A stretch of DNA of 16,718 bases from Rhodospirillaceae bacterium UBA6608 (lineage in GTDB: Bacteria > Pseudomonadota > Alphaproteobacteria > Rhodospirillales_A > Casp-alpha2). Under the pieces are notes generated by a model. The model was not told the DNA's origin. It saw only the letters and a list, made by a program, of their open reading frames with translations, and ran no database searches. Every line of letters begins with the position of its first letter. Positions within the stretch are counted from its first letter, which is position 1. Both the position numbers and the translations under genes were made by a program. The stretch covers positions 1 through 16,718 of the forward strand of contig DJHY01000093.1 of assembly GCA_002433335.1 (NCBI GenBank), in the 5' to 3' direction. This document shows, one piece after another, positions 6,706-12,876 of the stretch.

Positions 6706-7461
6706 ATGAGCGAGCCAAGAACCGTCACCGCCTGCCTGATCATCATCGGCAACGAAATCCTGTCCGGGCGCACCCGCGACGCCAACCTGCAATTCCTCGG
6801 CGAGAATTTGAACAAGCTGGGAATCCGCATGACCGAGGCGCGCGTCATCCCGGACGTGGAAGACACCATCATCGCCGCCGTCAACGACGCCCGTGCGCGG
6901 TTCGATTACGTCTTCACCACCGGCGGGATCGGCCCGACCCATGACGACATCACCGCGCTGTGCATCGCCAAGGCCTTCGGCCGCAAGCTGATCCGCCATC
7001 CGGATGCTGAGGCCCTGTTGCTGTCGTTCTACAAGCCCGAGGACGTGACCGAGGCCCGCATGAAGATGGCCGACGTTCCCGAGGGCTCGATCCTGTTGGA
7101 CAACCCGGTCAGCCGCGCCCCCGGTTTCCAGGTCGAAAACGTGTTCGTCCTGCCGGGCGTGCCGCGCATCATGCAGGCGATGTTCGAGTTGTTCAGCCAC
7201 CGCCTGACCGGCGGGGCGGAGATGCTGTCCAAATCCATCGCCTCATATACGCCCGAGGGCAAGATCGCGGCCCCGCTGCTGGCCCTGCAGGAACGCTATG
7301 CGGCGTTGGAAATCGGCAGCTACCCCTTCACCCGCGACGGACGGCACGGCTCGACCATCGTCATTCGCGGCGTCGATGGGGAGGCGATTGCGGCGGCGGC
7401 CGAGGAACTGCGCGAGATCATGCGCGCGCTGGGCAGCGAGCCGCAGGACGTCGATCTGTAA
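6706..7461 (+). CDS. CinA N-terminal-type molybdopterin-binding domain protein (COG1058)
   Basis: The 251-residue protein matches the MoCF_biosynth/CinA N-terminal family. It has IIIGNEILSGRTRDAN (12-27), the phosphate-binding TTGGIGPTHDDIT (71-83) and the NPVSRAPGF and VFVLPGVPRIM segments. It lacks the C-terminal CinA amidase domain (pyridine nucleotide salvage), so it is the short, single-domain type often annotated as competence/damage-inducible protein A. Some members hydrolyse ADP-ribose or related nucleotides; the role here is unknown. The start is uncertain: 6706 (MSEPRTV) begins at the usual family position, with AGGGGG 13 bases upstream, while an in-frame ATG at 6664 would add 14 residues. 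It is convergent with the BluB gene, only 12 bases apart. Confidence 0.88.
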   Translation: MSEPRTVTACLIIIGNEILSGRTRDANLQFLGENLNKLGIRMTEARVIPDVEDTIIAAVNDARARFDYVFTTGGIGPTHDDITALCIAKAFGRKLIRHPDAEALLLSFYKPEDVTEARMKMADVPEGSILLDNPVSRAPGFQVENVFVLPGVPRIMQAMFELFSHRLTGGAEMLSKSIASYTPEGKIAAPLLALQERYAALEIGSYPFTRDGRHGSTIVIRGVDGEAIAAAAEELREIMRALGSEPQDVDL

Positions 7462-7473
7462 TTTCAGGGTTAA

Positions 7474-8157
7474 TTAGCGCTTCAGGATGAAGTCGTGAAT
7501 ATCGGCGCGGTCCTGCCAGCCGGCGCGGACCAGTTCCGGGTCTTTGTGCTCTTCCTGCGGATAGCCCAGGCATAGATAGGCGACCAGTCGCCAATCCTCG
7601 GGCACGTCGAGCATCGCCGCGACCCGGCCCGGGTGGATGATCGAGACCCAGCCCACGCCCACGCCCGCGGCCCGCGCCGCCAGCCATAGGGTATTGACCG
7701 CCGCGACCACGGAATAGGGCAGCATTTCCGGCATGGTCTGGCGGCCCAGGCCATGGCCGCGCTCGGTCGTCTGATCGGAAAACACGGCCAGTTGGACCGG
7801 GGCCTGATCCAGCCCGGCCAGCTTCAACCCGGCATAGGTCTGGGCCCGATCGCCCGAATAGCCGGACAGGGCGTCCTTGTTGGCGATTTCGAAATCGTCG
7901 CGCACCCGGCTGCGGCGGGCGGCATCCTCGACCAGGACGAAGCGCCACGGCTGGCTGTTGCCGACGCTGGGGGCCAGGGCCGCCTGGGCCAGCAGTTCCT
8001 CGATCACGCCGTCGGGCAGGGGATCGGTGCGAAACCGCCGCACGTCGCGCCGCCACAGGAACAGGTCGCGCAGCTTGTCGCGGAACGCGGCGTCGAACGC
8101 CGGCGGCTCCTGGGCGGGCTGGGACTTGGCGGGATCGGTGTCGGTTTCGTCACTCAT
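7474..8157 (-). CDS. bluB: 5,6-dimethylbenzimidazole synthase BluB
   Basis: BluB is a flavin-destroying nitroreductase-fold enzyme: it uses oxygen to break reduced FMN and makes 5,6-dimethylbenzimidazole, the lower ligand of cobalamin. The 227-residue protein shows RRDVRRFRTDPLPDG (36-50), APSVGNSQPWRF (62-73), the LKLAGLDQAPVQLAVFSD segment (111-128) and PEMLPYSVVAAVNTLWLAARAAGVGVGWVSI (143-173). Asp38 and Ser172 fit the Asp and Ser needed for catalysis in the Sinorhizobium enzyme. These features separate it from ordinary nitroreductases. The N-terminal 20 residues are polar and non-conserved. No other cobalamin gene is in the window. The ribosome binding site is weak: the only AGGGGG lies about 15 bases upstream and falls inside a hairpin (8172-8190). 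Confidence 0.87.
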   Translation of the reverse strand: MSDETDTDPAKSQPAQEPPAFDAAFRDKLRDLFLWRRDVRRFRTDPLPDGVIEELLAQAALAPSVGNSQPWRFVLVEDAARRSRVRDDFEIANKDALSGYSGDRAQTYAGLKLAGLDQAPVQLAVFSDQTTERGHGLGRQTMPEMLPYSVVAAVNTLWLAARAAGVGVGWVSIIHPGRVAAMLDVPEDWRLVAYLCLGYPQEEHKDPELVRAGWQDRADIHDFILKR

Positions 8158-8171
8158 GGGGTCGAGGTGTA

Positions 8172-8190
8172 CCCCCTGCCGCCCAGGGGG
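8172..8190 (-). promoter_or_regulatory. Hairpin in the bluB leader covering the only SD-like sequence
   Basis: CCCCCTG (8172-8178) and CAGGGGG (8184-8190) form a perfect 7-pair stem with a 5-base loop, 14 bases upstream of the bluB start. The downstream arm on the minus strand contains the only Shine-Dalgarno-like run. I saw no cobalamin riboswitch (no B12 box) in this 125-base gap. Confidence 0.35.
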
Positions 8191-8200
8191 GCAACCGTCC

Positions 8201-8230
8201 TTGGCTCTTGTGCCGAAGCCCCGCTAGGGT
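8201..8230 (+). promoter_or_regulatory. Candidate promoter for tRNA-Leu
   Basis: TTGGCT (8201-8206) and TAGGGT (8225-8230) are separated by 18 bases, which would start transcription near 8237, about 46 bases before the tRNA. The match is moderate; position is the main support. Confidence 0.35.
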
Positions 8231-8282
8231 TACCAGATGGCCCCAAGGGACGGCGGCGCCGCATGGTTGCCGCCCCTGCGTC

Positions 8283-8369
8283 GCGGGCGTGGTGAAATTG
8301 GTAAACACAAGGGACTTAAAATCCCTCGGCCTTTCGGCCTTGTCGGTTCAAGTCCGACCGCCCGCACCA
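8283..8369 (+). tRNA. tRNA-Leu, anticodon UAA
   Basis: An 87-base tRNA with encoded CCA. The acceptor stem is GCGGGCG (8283-8289) with CGCCCGC (8359-8365), followed by discriminator A and CCA. The anticodon stem GGGA/TCCC closes the loop CTTAAAA, giving anticodon TAA (UAA, reads UUA and UUG). The long variable arm CGGCC-TTTC-GGCC marks a class II tRNA such as leucine. The T arm GTCGG-TTCAAGT-CCGAC is intact. Confidence 0.96.
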
Positions 8370-8381
8370 ATAAACAACGTA

Positions 8382-8416
8382 GGCGACCTGGGGCTGGCCG
8401 GGTTGGCCAGGTCGCC
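8382..8416. terminator. Perfect 10-pair inverted repeat between tRNA-Leu and sugE
   Basis: GGCGACCTGG (8382-8391) pairs with CCAGGTCGCC (8407-8416) around a 15-base loop, 13 bases after the tRNA end. The flank read from the minus strand (TACGTTGTTTATT) is more T-rich than the plus-strand flank. It probably works as a shared terminator for the convergent tRNA and sugE transcripts. Confidence 0.55.
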
Positions 8417-8451
8417 GTCTACAACTGCCCCCGCCTTTACCCCCCCAAACC

Positions 8452-8769
8452 TCACCCCGCACTAAACTTCAGCCCGGCGATCCCTACCGCGATCAGCCCG
8501 ATACAGGCGAGGCGCAACGTCGTCACCGGTTCGCCGAACAGCATGATCCCGAAGAACGCCGCGCCCAGGGTGCCGATGCCGGTCCAGACGGCGTAGGCCG
8601 TGCCCAGGTGCAGGTCGCGCACGGCCAGGCCGAGCAGGCCCATGCTGGCGATCAGGGCGATGGCCGTCAGGACGCTGGGCCACAGGCGGGTGAAGCCGTC
8701 GGAATACTTGAGGCCGACGACCCAGCCGATTTCGAACAGACCCGCGAAGAATAGATAGAACCAGGACAT
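8452..8769 (-). CDS. gdx: Guanidinium exporter SugE/Gdx (small multidrug resistance family)
   Basis: This four-helix inner-membrane transporter works as an antiparallel dimer and exports guanidinium in exchange for protons. The 105-residue protein begins MSWFYLFFAGLFEIGWVVGLKYSDGF and has the family-diagnostic GTAYAVWTGIGTLGAA. Glu13 (the proton/substrate-coupling carboxylate), Trp16, Tyr59 and Trp62 are all at the positions expected for Gdx rather than the EmrE multidrug type. Start 8769 has AAAGGTGA 5 bases upstream and is the conserved family start; a longer frame would run into an upstream terminator. It is a single gene, downstream of the small winged-helix gene on the same strand but separated from it by a strong terminator. 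No guanidine riboswitch was recognised upstream. The older name is sugE. Confidence 0.93.
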   Translation of the reverse strand: MSWFYLFFAGLFEIGWVVGLKYSDGFTRLWPSVLTAIALIASMGLLGLAVRDLHLGTAYAVWTGIGTLGAAFFGIMLFGEPVTTLRLACIGLIAVGIAGLKFSAG

Positions 8770-8810
8770 GGCGTCACCTTTGCTGCCTTGCCGCCATCCC
8801 CGATCAGGGG

Positions 8811-8850
8811 CGCGCAAAAAGAAACAGGCCGGAACGTTCGTCCGGCCTGT
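8811..8850 (-). terminator. Rho-independent terminator of the 8896-9276 gene
   Basis: On the minus strand ACAGGCCGG (8850-8842) pairs with CCGGCCTGT (8832-8824) around a 9-base loop and is followed directly by TTCTTTTTGC. This is the clearest intrinsic terminator in the window, 46 bases after the upstream gene's stop. It separates that gene from sugE. Confidence 0.85.
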
Positions 8851-8895
8851 GTCTTCATGAACCTGCATCGGCGGGGCGTCAACCGCCCGCCGGGG

Positions 8896-9276
8896 TCAGT
8901 TTCCTGGAAATGCTCTGGAGATCGTATCCAGATAGGATTCCAGCTTCTTCCGAAATCCGTCATTCAACGTCACCAACTGGGTGCGTGAATCGTTTTCCTT
9001 TTGCCGCTTGTCGATAACCCCATCGGATGCCAACTGGGCAATCAGCTTCAGGGTCGTCGATTTAGAGGCGCTGACCGATACGCAAATGTCCGAAACGTTC
9101 AGATTCTTGCCGCCGTATTGTGCTTCGGCGATCAGGAACAAAACGTCCCAGGTCAGGTTTTGCGTACCAGCATTTCGGTAAAGGGCGTTTTGGGCCGCAC
9201 GAGATGATTGAACCCATTGGACCTTTCCAAGGTACGTCGAACTTTCCGCTCTTGTTTGAGTGCGAGCGTTCACCAT
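8896..9276 (-). CDS. Small MarR-like winged-helix protein, paralogue of the 5403-5795 product
   Basis: The 126-residue protein has a helix-turn-helix-like region (about 59-88, NVSDICVSVSASKSTTLKLI), a wing (RQKENDSRTQLVTL, 91-104) and a C-terminal helix (106-122), which is the MarR order. The wing and last helix align with the other small regulator: D-S-R-T-Q-L-V-T-L-N-D-G-F-R-K-K-L-E here against D-A-R-S-K-L-L-T-L-S-E-D-L-R-R-K-L-D there. The start at 9276 is firm: a perfect AGGAGG lies 5 bases upstream. It stands alone, ended by a strong terminator, and diverges from the cyclic-nucleotide-binding gene across a 336-base non-coding region, so it may control itself, that gene, or both. A transcription regulator is the likeliest role; no target is shown. 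Confidence 0.75.
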   Translation of the reverse strand: MVNARTQTRAESSTYLGKVQWVQSSRAAQNALYRNAGTQNLTWDVLFLIAEAQYGGKNLNVSDICVSVSASKSTTLKLIAQLASDGVIDKRQKENDSRTQLVTLNDGFRKKLESYLDTISRAFPGN

Positions 9277-9612
9277 GCTTACCTCCTCCCCCGAAGGTTT
9301 GCGAATACTGCTTAGGTTTCCTTACGGATACCAACCCGTATATTCTGTTGTAAGTTAAAATGTGAGCAAAAAAAGGTCTAGAAATTGGGACCGCTTCGTC
9401 TGTCGCGATAGTTGCGATCAATGAATATGACAAGAGAATTATAAAAGACGAAAAGATGAAAATGAGACGAGCGACAGGCTTGCGCGTTTTCCCCGGAAGC
9501 GGCATCCTGCCCGTCTAATAATTACCCCTGGAAAAACAGGGGAGCTCATCGAGGGGTGCAGCGGTGAACAGGCGCGTCAGAAGACGCGTTCGCTCTGGCA
9601 TGGGGAACCAAC
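9277..9612. other. 336-base non-coding divergent region
   Basis: No convincing gene lies here. The left and middle part (about 9300-9470) is AT-rich compared with the rest of the window and has a purine-rich stretch (9431-9475). CTTAC (9321-9325) and GTAAG (9350-9354) flank ATAC/GTAT (9328-9331, 9338-9341), a possible imperfect operator upstream of the winged-helix gene. Nearer the plus-strand gene are two hairpins: CCCCTG/CAGGGG (9525-9530 with 9537-9542) and CGCGTC/GACGCG with loop AGAA (9573-9578 with 9583-9588). I found no -35/-10 pair of good quality on either strand. Confidence 0.6.
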
Positions 9613-11538
9613 ATGGATACGAATCTCGCCGGAAAGACCTACGAGGTCCAAACCGAGACGGATGGAAAGTGGACGTTTCACGCGTCCCACAACGTTAAGT
9701 CACAAGCAATTCAACAAGCCCAGTCGCTATTGGCCTCGCACAAGTTTTCGGGGGTCAAGGTCATTGCCGAAAGTGACCGCAAGGGCGCGGAAATCATATT
9801 CAACGAGCAGACCGAGGTCGTCGACAAGGGGTTGACGATCGTCCCCATCGACAGCTCTCCGGTCTGCGAAAGCACCACCGATTGTTACCAGCTGGAAGCG
9901 CGCCGCACAGGTGGGCGCCTGCTGCGCCAGTATCTGGACGACGTCGGCATGACGACGATGGAACTGATGTTCGACTTCGGGCGTCTGAAGATGCTGGAGC
10001 GGGACGACAAACTGTACTTGGGTGCGCTGTCCCGACTGGCGGGGTTACAGGCGAACAAGGAAGCGGGGGAGAAGCCCGCGGACCGACAGGACAAGCTGGA
10101 ACGCCTGTACCGGGAACTACTTTCCAACGCTCAACGCATGATGAAGCGCGAAGACCTGGGGGCGGCCATCCGCACGGGTGGGTTGCAAGCGCTGATCGAC
10201 CAAGTCAATGCCGAGGCCCCGAAAGAAGAACGGCACATGCTGATTCTCGCCGGGCTGGCCGCTCATATGGGCGAGCAGGGCGACTGGAGCGGTAAGATCG
10301 ATTCCCTGATCGGGCTGTTGGATGAGAAGTCGTCGATCGTCGTTCAGGCCTATGTCGACGAAGCCCTGACCGAGGTTCTGGATGGGGCCAAGGCGGTTGG
10401 CGAGCTGCTGGGCGGGGTCGCCGATGCCGCGACCGCCCATCGTATGCTGGCGCAGCTGTCGCAGGGGCGACTGCCCGAGGTTAAGAACCCGCTGTCCTGT
10501 ATCAACGAGTTGAATAAGGCCCTGGCCGCCCATGACCTGGAAAACGCCAAGGGCGCGATCCTGGAGCGCGTGGCGCGCGGGATCGGCGGTGTCAAACCGA
10601 TGACCCGCGAAGGGGCCGAGGGCGAGCGTTCCGCCCTGGTCGCCCTGATCCGCAATCTGGAAGGCTATGGCGGTCTGGTCGGCGGCTCGATGATGGCCGA
10701 GGCTTTGACCCTGCGCGCCAAGATGGCCCTGGGCGGTCCGGACGGGGATTTGAACGTCGAGCAGGCGATCGCCAAAATTCTCAGCTTCCTGCCGTCCCTG
10801 CCGTCGCGGGCCGGGTTCGTGCTGGACCTGTCGACGACCGATACAGGGGCCAAACAGCAGGCGGCGGTGATCCGCAATCTGGCGCAGGCGATGCGCGGCC
10901 TGACCGGGATCGAGGCGCTGACCGGCGGCGGTCAGGACCTGTCGATGGCCAAGCGGGTCGTCGATATCCTGATGGAAAAGACCAAGGCCTCCGGCCTGCC
11001 GGAAGACCTCAAGAAAACGGTGATCGCGACCTTGGCGAAGGCGATGGCGGCCGGAAGCGCCGCGGCGGCGGCTGCGCCCACGCCGAAGGCCGATGCGCCC
11101 AAGGAGCAACGCTGGGATTCAGGGGCATCGCAATCGGCGCCGCCCCCGCCCAAACCGGCGGCGCCCGCTGCGAACGGAAATGGCAACGGCCCAGAGCAAC
11201 GCAAGTTTGTGAAGGGTCAGATCCTGTTCGAAGAAGGAGACGCCGGGACCGAGGCGTTTTTGGTCGTGACCGGATCGGTCGAAATTTATCGCCGGGGTGC
11301 TGTCGACCAGACCCTGGCGACGCTGGGGCAGGGCGAACTTTTGGGTGAGATGTCGTTGATCGACGACCAGCCGCGCGCGGCTTCGGCCCGGGCGGCGGAG
11401 AACACCACCCTGATCGTCTTGTCCAAGGATTCGTTGAAGGTTCGGCTGCAACGTCTGGAGCAGACGGACAAGGTCCTGCACCGCCTGATGGGGGTGCTGG
11501 TCAATCGCCTGCGCGGGATGGCCCGGACCGCCGAATAG
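9613..11538 (+). CDS. Large protein with C-terminal cyclic-nucleotide-binding domain, N-terminal function unknown
   Basis: The 641-residue protein has three parts. Residues 1-80 look like a small alpha/beta domain (KTYEVQTETDGKWTFHASHNV...). Residues 90-480 are predicted helical without a recognised family. A low-complexity Ala/Pro linker (480-530) leads to a cyclic-nucleotide-binding domain (about 531-625). There the phosphate-binding cassette reads G574-E-L-L-G578-E579-M-S-L-I-D-D-Q-P587-R588-A-A-S591, keeping the Glu and Arg that hold the ribose and phosphate of cAMP or cGMP in protein kinase A and CRP. The chain ends soon after the C-helix, so there is no CRP-type helix-turn-helix. No signal peptide or membrane segment is seen. 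GGGGA lies 6 bases before the start at 9613. The role is unknown; a nucleotide-controlled cytoplasmic sensor or scaffold is an inference. Confidence 0.85.
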   Translation: MDTNLAGKTYEVQTETDGKWTFHASHNVKSQAIQQAQSLLASHKFSGVKVIAESDRKGAEIIFNEQTEVVDKGLTIVPIDSSPVCESTTDCYQLEARRTGGRLLRQYLDDVGMTTMELMFDFGRLKMLERDDKLYLGALSRLAGLQANKEAGEKPADRQDKLERLYRELLSNAQRMMKREDLGAAIRTGGLQALIDQVNAEAPKEERHMLILAGLAAHMGEQGDWSGKIDSLIGLLDEKSSIVVQAYVDEALTEVLDGAKAVGELLGGVADAATAHRMLAQLSQGRLPEVKNPLSCINELNKALAAHDLENAKGAILERVARGIGGVKPMTREGAEGERSALVALIRNLEGYGGLVGGSMMAEALTLRAKMALGGPDGDLNVEQAIAKILSFLPSLPSRAGFVLDLSTTDTGAKQQAAVIRNLAQAMRGLTGIEALTGGGQDLSMAKRVVDILMEKTKASGLPEDLKKTVIATLAKAMAAGSAAAAAAPTPKADAPKEQRWDSGASQSAPPPPKPAAPAANGNGNGPEQRKFVKGQILFEEGDAGTEAFLVVTGSVEIYRRGAVDQTLATLGQGELLGEMSLIDDQPRAASARAAENTTLIVLSKDSLKVRLQRLEQTDKVLHRLMGVLVNRLRGMARTAE

Positions 11539-11542
11539 GCGG

Positions 11543-11558
11543 CGCGGGTCCATCCGCG
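11543..11558. terminator. Short hairpin between convergent genes
   Basis: CGCGG (11543-11547) and CCGCG (11554-11558) flank GTCCAT in the 33-base gap between the cyclic-nucleotide protein and the enolase paralogue. It is small and has no T run; a weak shared terminator at most. Confidence 0.25.
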
Positions 11559-11571
11559 AAAGGGCGGGTTA

Positions 11572-12876
11572 TTAGCCCCAGGGGAAGGCCGATTTCGGCG
11601 GCAGGGCGGCGGAGCCCAAAGCGTCGGCGACGCGCAGGCCTTCGTTCCATTTGACCATGCGCTCGGACCGGGTGAAGGATCCGACCTTCAGCTGCTTCGC
11701 ACCCCAACCGACCGCCAAATGGACGATGGTCACGTCCTCGGTCTCGCCGGAGCGGGCCGAGACGATGGCCCCCATGTCGGTTTCCCGCGTGGCGTCGAAT
11801 GCGGCCTTGGTCTCCGAAATGGTGCCCGCCTGGTTCGGCTTGATCAGGGCGCAGTTGACGGCCCCGTCGCGGGACCCGGCGCGCACCCGGTCGGCATTGG
11901 TCACCAGATAATCGTCGCCGACGATCTGCAGGTGCTTGGGCGCGGCCTGGGCAAAGGCGATGAAACCTTCGGCGTCGTCTTCCGACATCGGGTCCTCGAC
12001 CGAGACGATGGGATAACGTCCGACCCATCCCAACAGCATTTCGGCCAACTCGCCCGAGTCCATATCGCGATCTTCGCGGGCCAGGCGATAGCGCCCGCCC
12101 TTACCGAATTCCGACGCGGCGATATCGAGCGAGATGGAAACCTGCTCGCCCGGTTTCAAGCCCGCTTTCTCGATGGCCTGGACCAAGGTCTCGGCGGCGT
12201 CCTCGTTGGCGTCGAACGCGGGCCAGAAACCGCCCTCGTCGGCGACGCCCTGCAACAGGCCGCGTTCGTCCATGATCTTGCCGGCGGCCAGATAGACCTC
12301 GGCGGTCCAGGCCAGGGCCTGTTCGTAATCGTCGGCACCCGTGGCGATGACCATGAAGTCCTGGACGTCGATGCGCCGCCCGGCATGGGCTCCGCCACCG
12401 AAGATTTGAATTTCCGGCAGGGGCAGAACCGGCGTGCCGCTTTGACCACCCTGATCCCAAAGGTGCTGCCACAGCGGCTTGCCCGCCTGGGCCGCGGCGG
12501 CATGCAGGGTCGCCATCGACAGGGCGATGGTTGCGTTGCCGCCCAGGTTGGCCTTGTTCGACGTACCGTCCAGGGCCAACAAGGCCTGATCGATGGCGTT
12601 CTGGTCGGCGGCGTCCAGGCCGATCAGGGCCTTGGCGATGGGGCCGTTCACACCCTTCAGGGCATCGGTCACGTCCCATCCGCCGAACCGGGGGCCGCCG
12701 TCGCGCAGGTCAATCGCTTCGTTGCTGCCGCGCGAGGCCCCCGCCGGGGCGATGGCCCGGCCCATGGCGCCGCCGGCCAGGGTGATGTCGGCTTCGACCG
12801 TCGGGCGGCCGCGGGAATCCCAAACGCGGCGGCCTTTGACGGCGGTGATGGTGGTTGATGTGTTATTGGCCGTCAT
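11572..12876 (-). CDS. Divergent enolase paralogue, substrate probably not 2-phosphoglycerate
   Basis: The 434-residue protein aligns along the whole enolase fold. It keeps the metal ligands (Asp251, Glu294, Asp321), the catalytic Glu214 (ADEGGF) and Lys346 (ALIKPNQAGT), Lys397 (QLKVG) and His164 (GGAHAG). Several near-invariant positions differ. The loop VPSGASTG reads APAGASRG (44-51). MMNIINGG reads EIQIFGGG (155-162). The Glu of QEFMI is Asp173. The His of SHRSGETED (His373 in yeast) is Ala374. This His and the loop touch substrate phosphate and carboxylate in glycolytic enolase, so a changed substrate is likely; enolase-like enzymes with new substrates are known from phosphonate pathways. 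Its ATG overlaps the kinase stop (ATGA) and AAGGA lies 9 bases upstream. It has no glycolytic neighbours. It could still have weak enolase activity. Confidence 0.85.
   Translation of the reverse strand: MTANNTSTTITAVKGRRVWDSRGRPTVEADITLAGGAMGRAIAPAGASRGSNEAIDLRDGGPRFGGWDVTDALKGVNGPIAKALIGLDAADQNAIDQALLALDGTSNKANLGGNATIALSMATLHAAAAQAGKPLWQHLWDQGGQSGTPVLPLPEIQIFGGGAHAGRRIDVQDFMVIATGADDYEQALAWTAEVYLAAGKIMDERGLLQGVADEGGFWPAFDANEDAAETLVQAIEKAGLKPGEQVSISLDIAASEFGKGGRYRLAREDRDMDSGELAEMLLGWVGRYPIVSVEDPMSEDDAEGFIAFAQAAPKHLQIVGDDYLVTNADRVRAGSRDGAVNCALIKPNQAGTISETKAAFDATRETDMGAIVSARSGETEDVTIVHLAVGWGAKQLKVGSFTRSERMVKWNEGLRVADALGSAALPPKSAFPWG

Noticed and set aside
8283..8451. Integrative element attached at tRNA-Leu
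   Set aside because: No integrase, no repeat of the tRNA 3' end and no base-composition change follow. The neighbouring sugE looks resident.
8770..8850. Guanidine riboswitch (class II or III) upstream of sugE
   Set aside because: The minus-strand hairpin loop contains ACGA, as guanidine-II loops do, but there is only one such loop and it is followed by a T run, as in an ordinary terminator of the preceding gene. The second hairpin (8798-8810) has a different loop, and the guanidine-III pattern does not continue after CCGGACGA.
9613..11538. CRP/FNR-type transcription factor
   Set aside because: The protein ends about 15 residues after the cyclic-nucleotide-binding domain, with no room for a helix-turn-helix.
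11719..12858. Long plus-strand open frame opposite the enolase paralogue
   Set aside because: Shadow frame; the opposite strand encodes a complete enolase-like protein with conserved catalytic residues.
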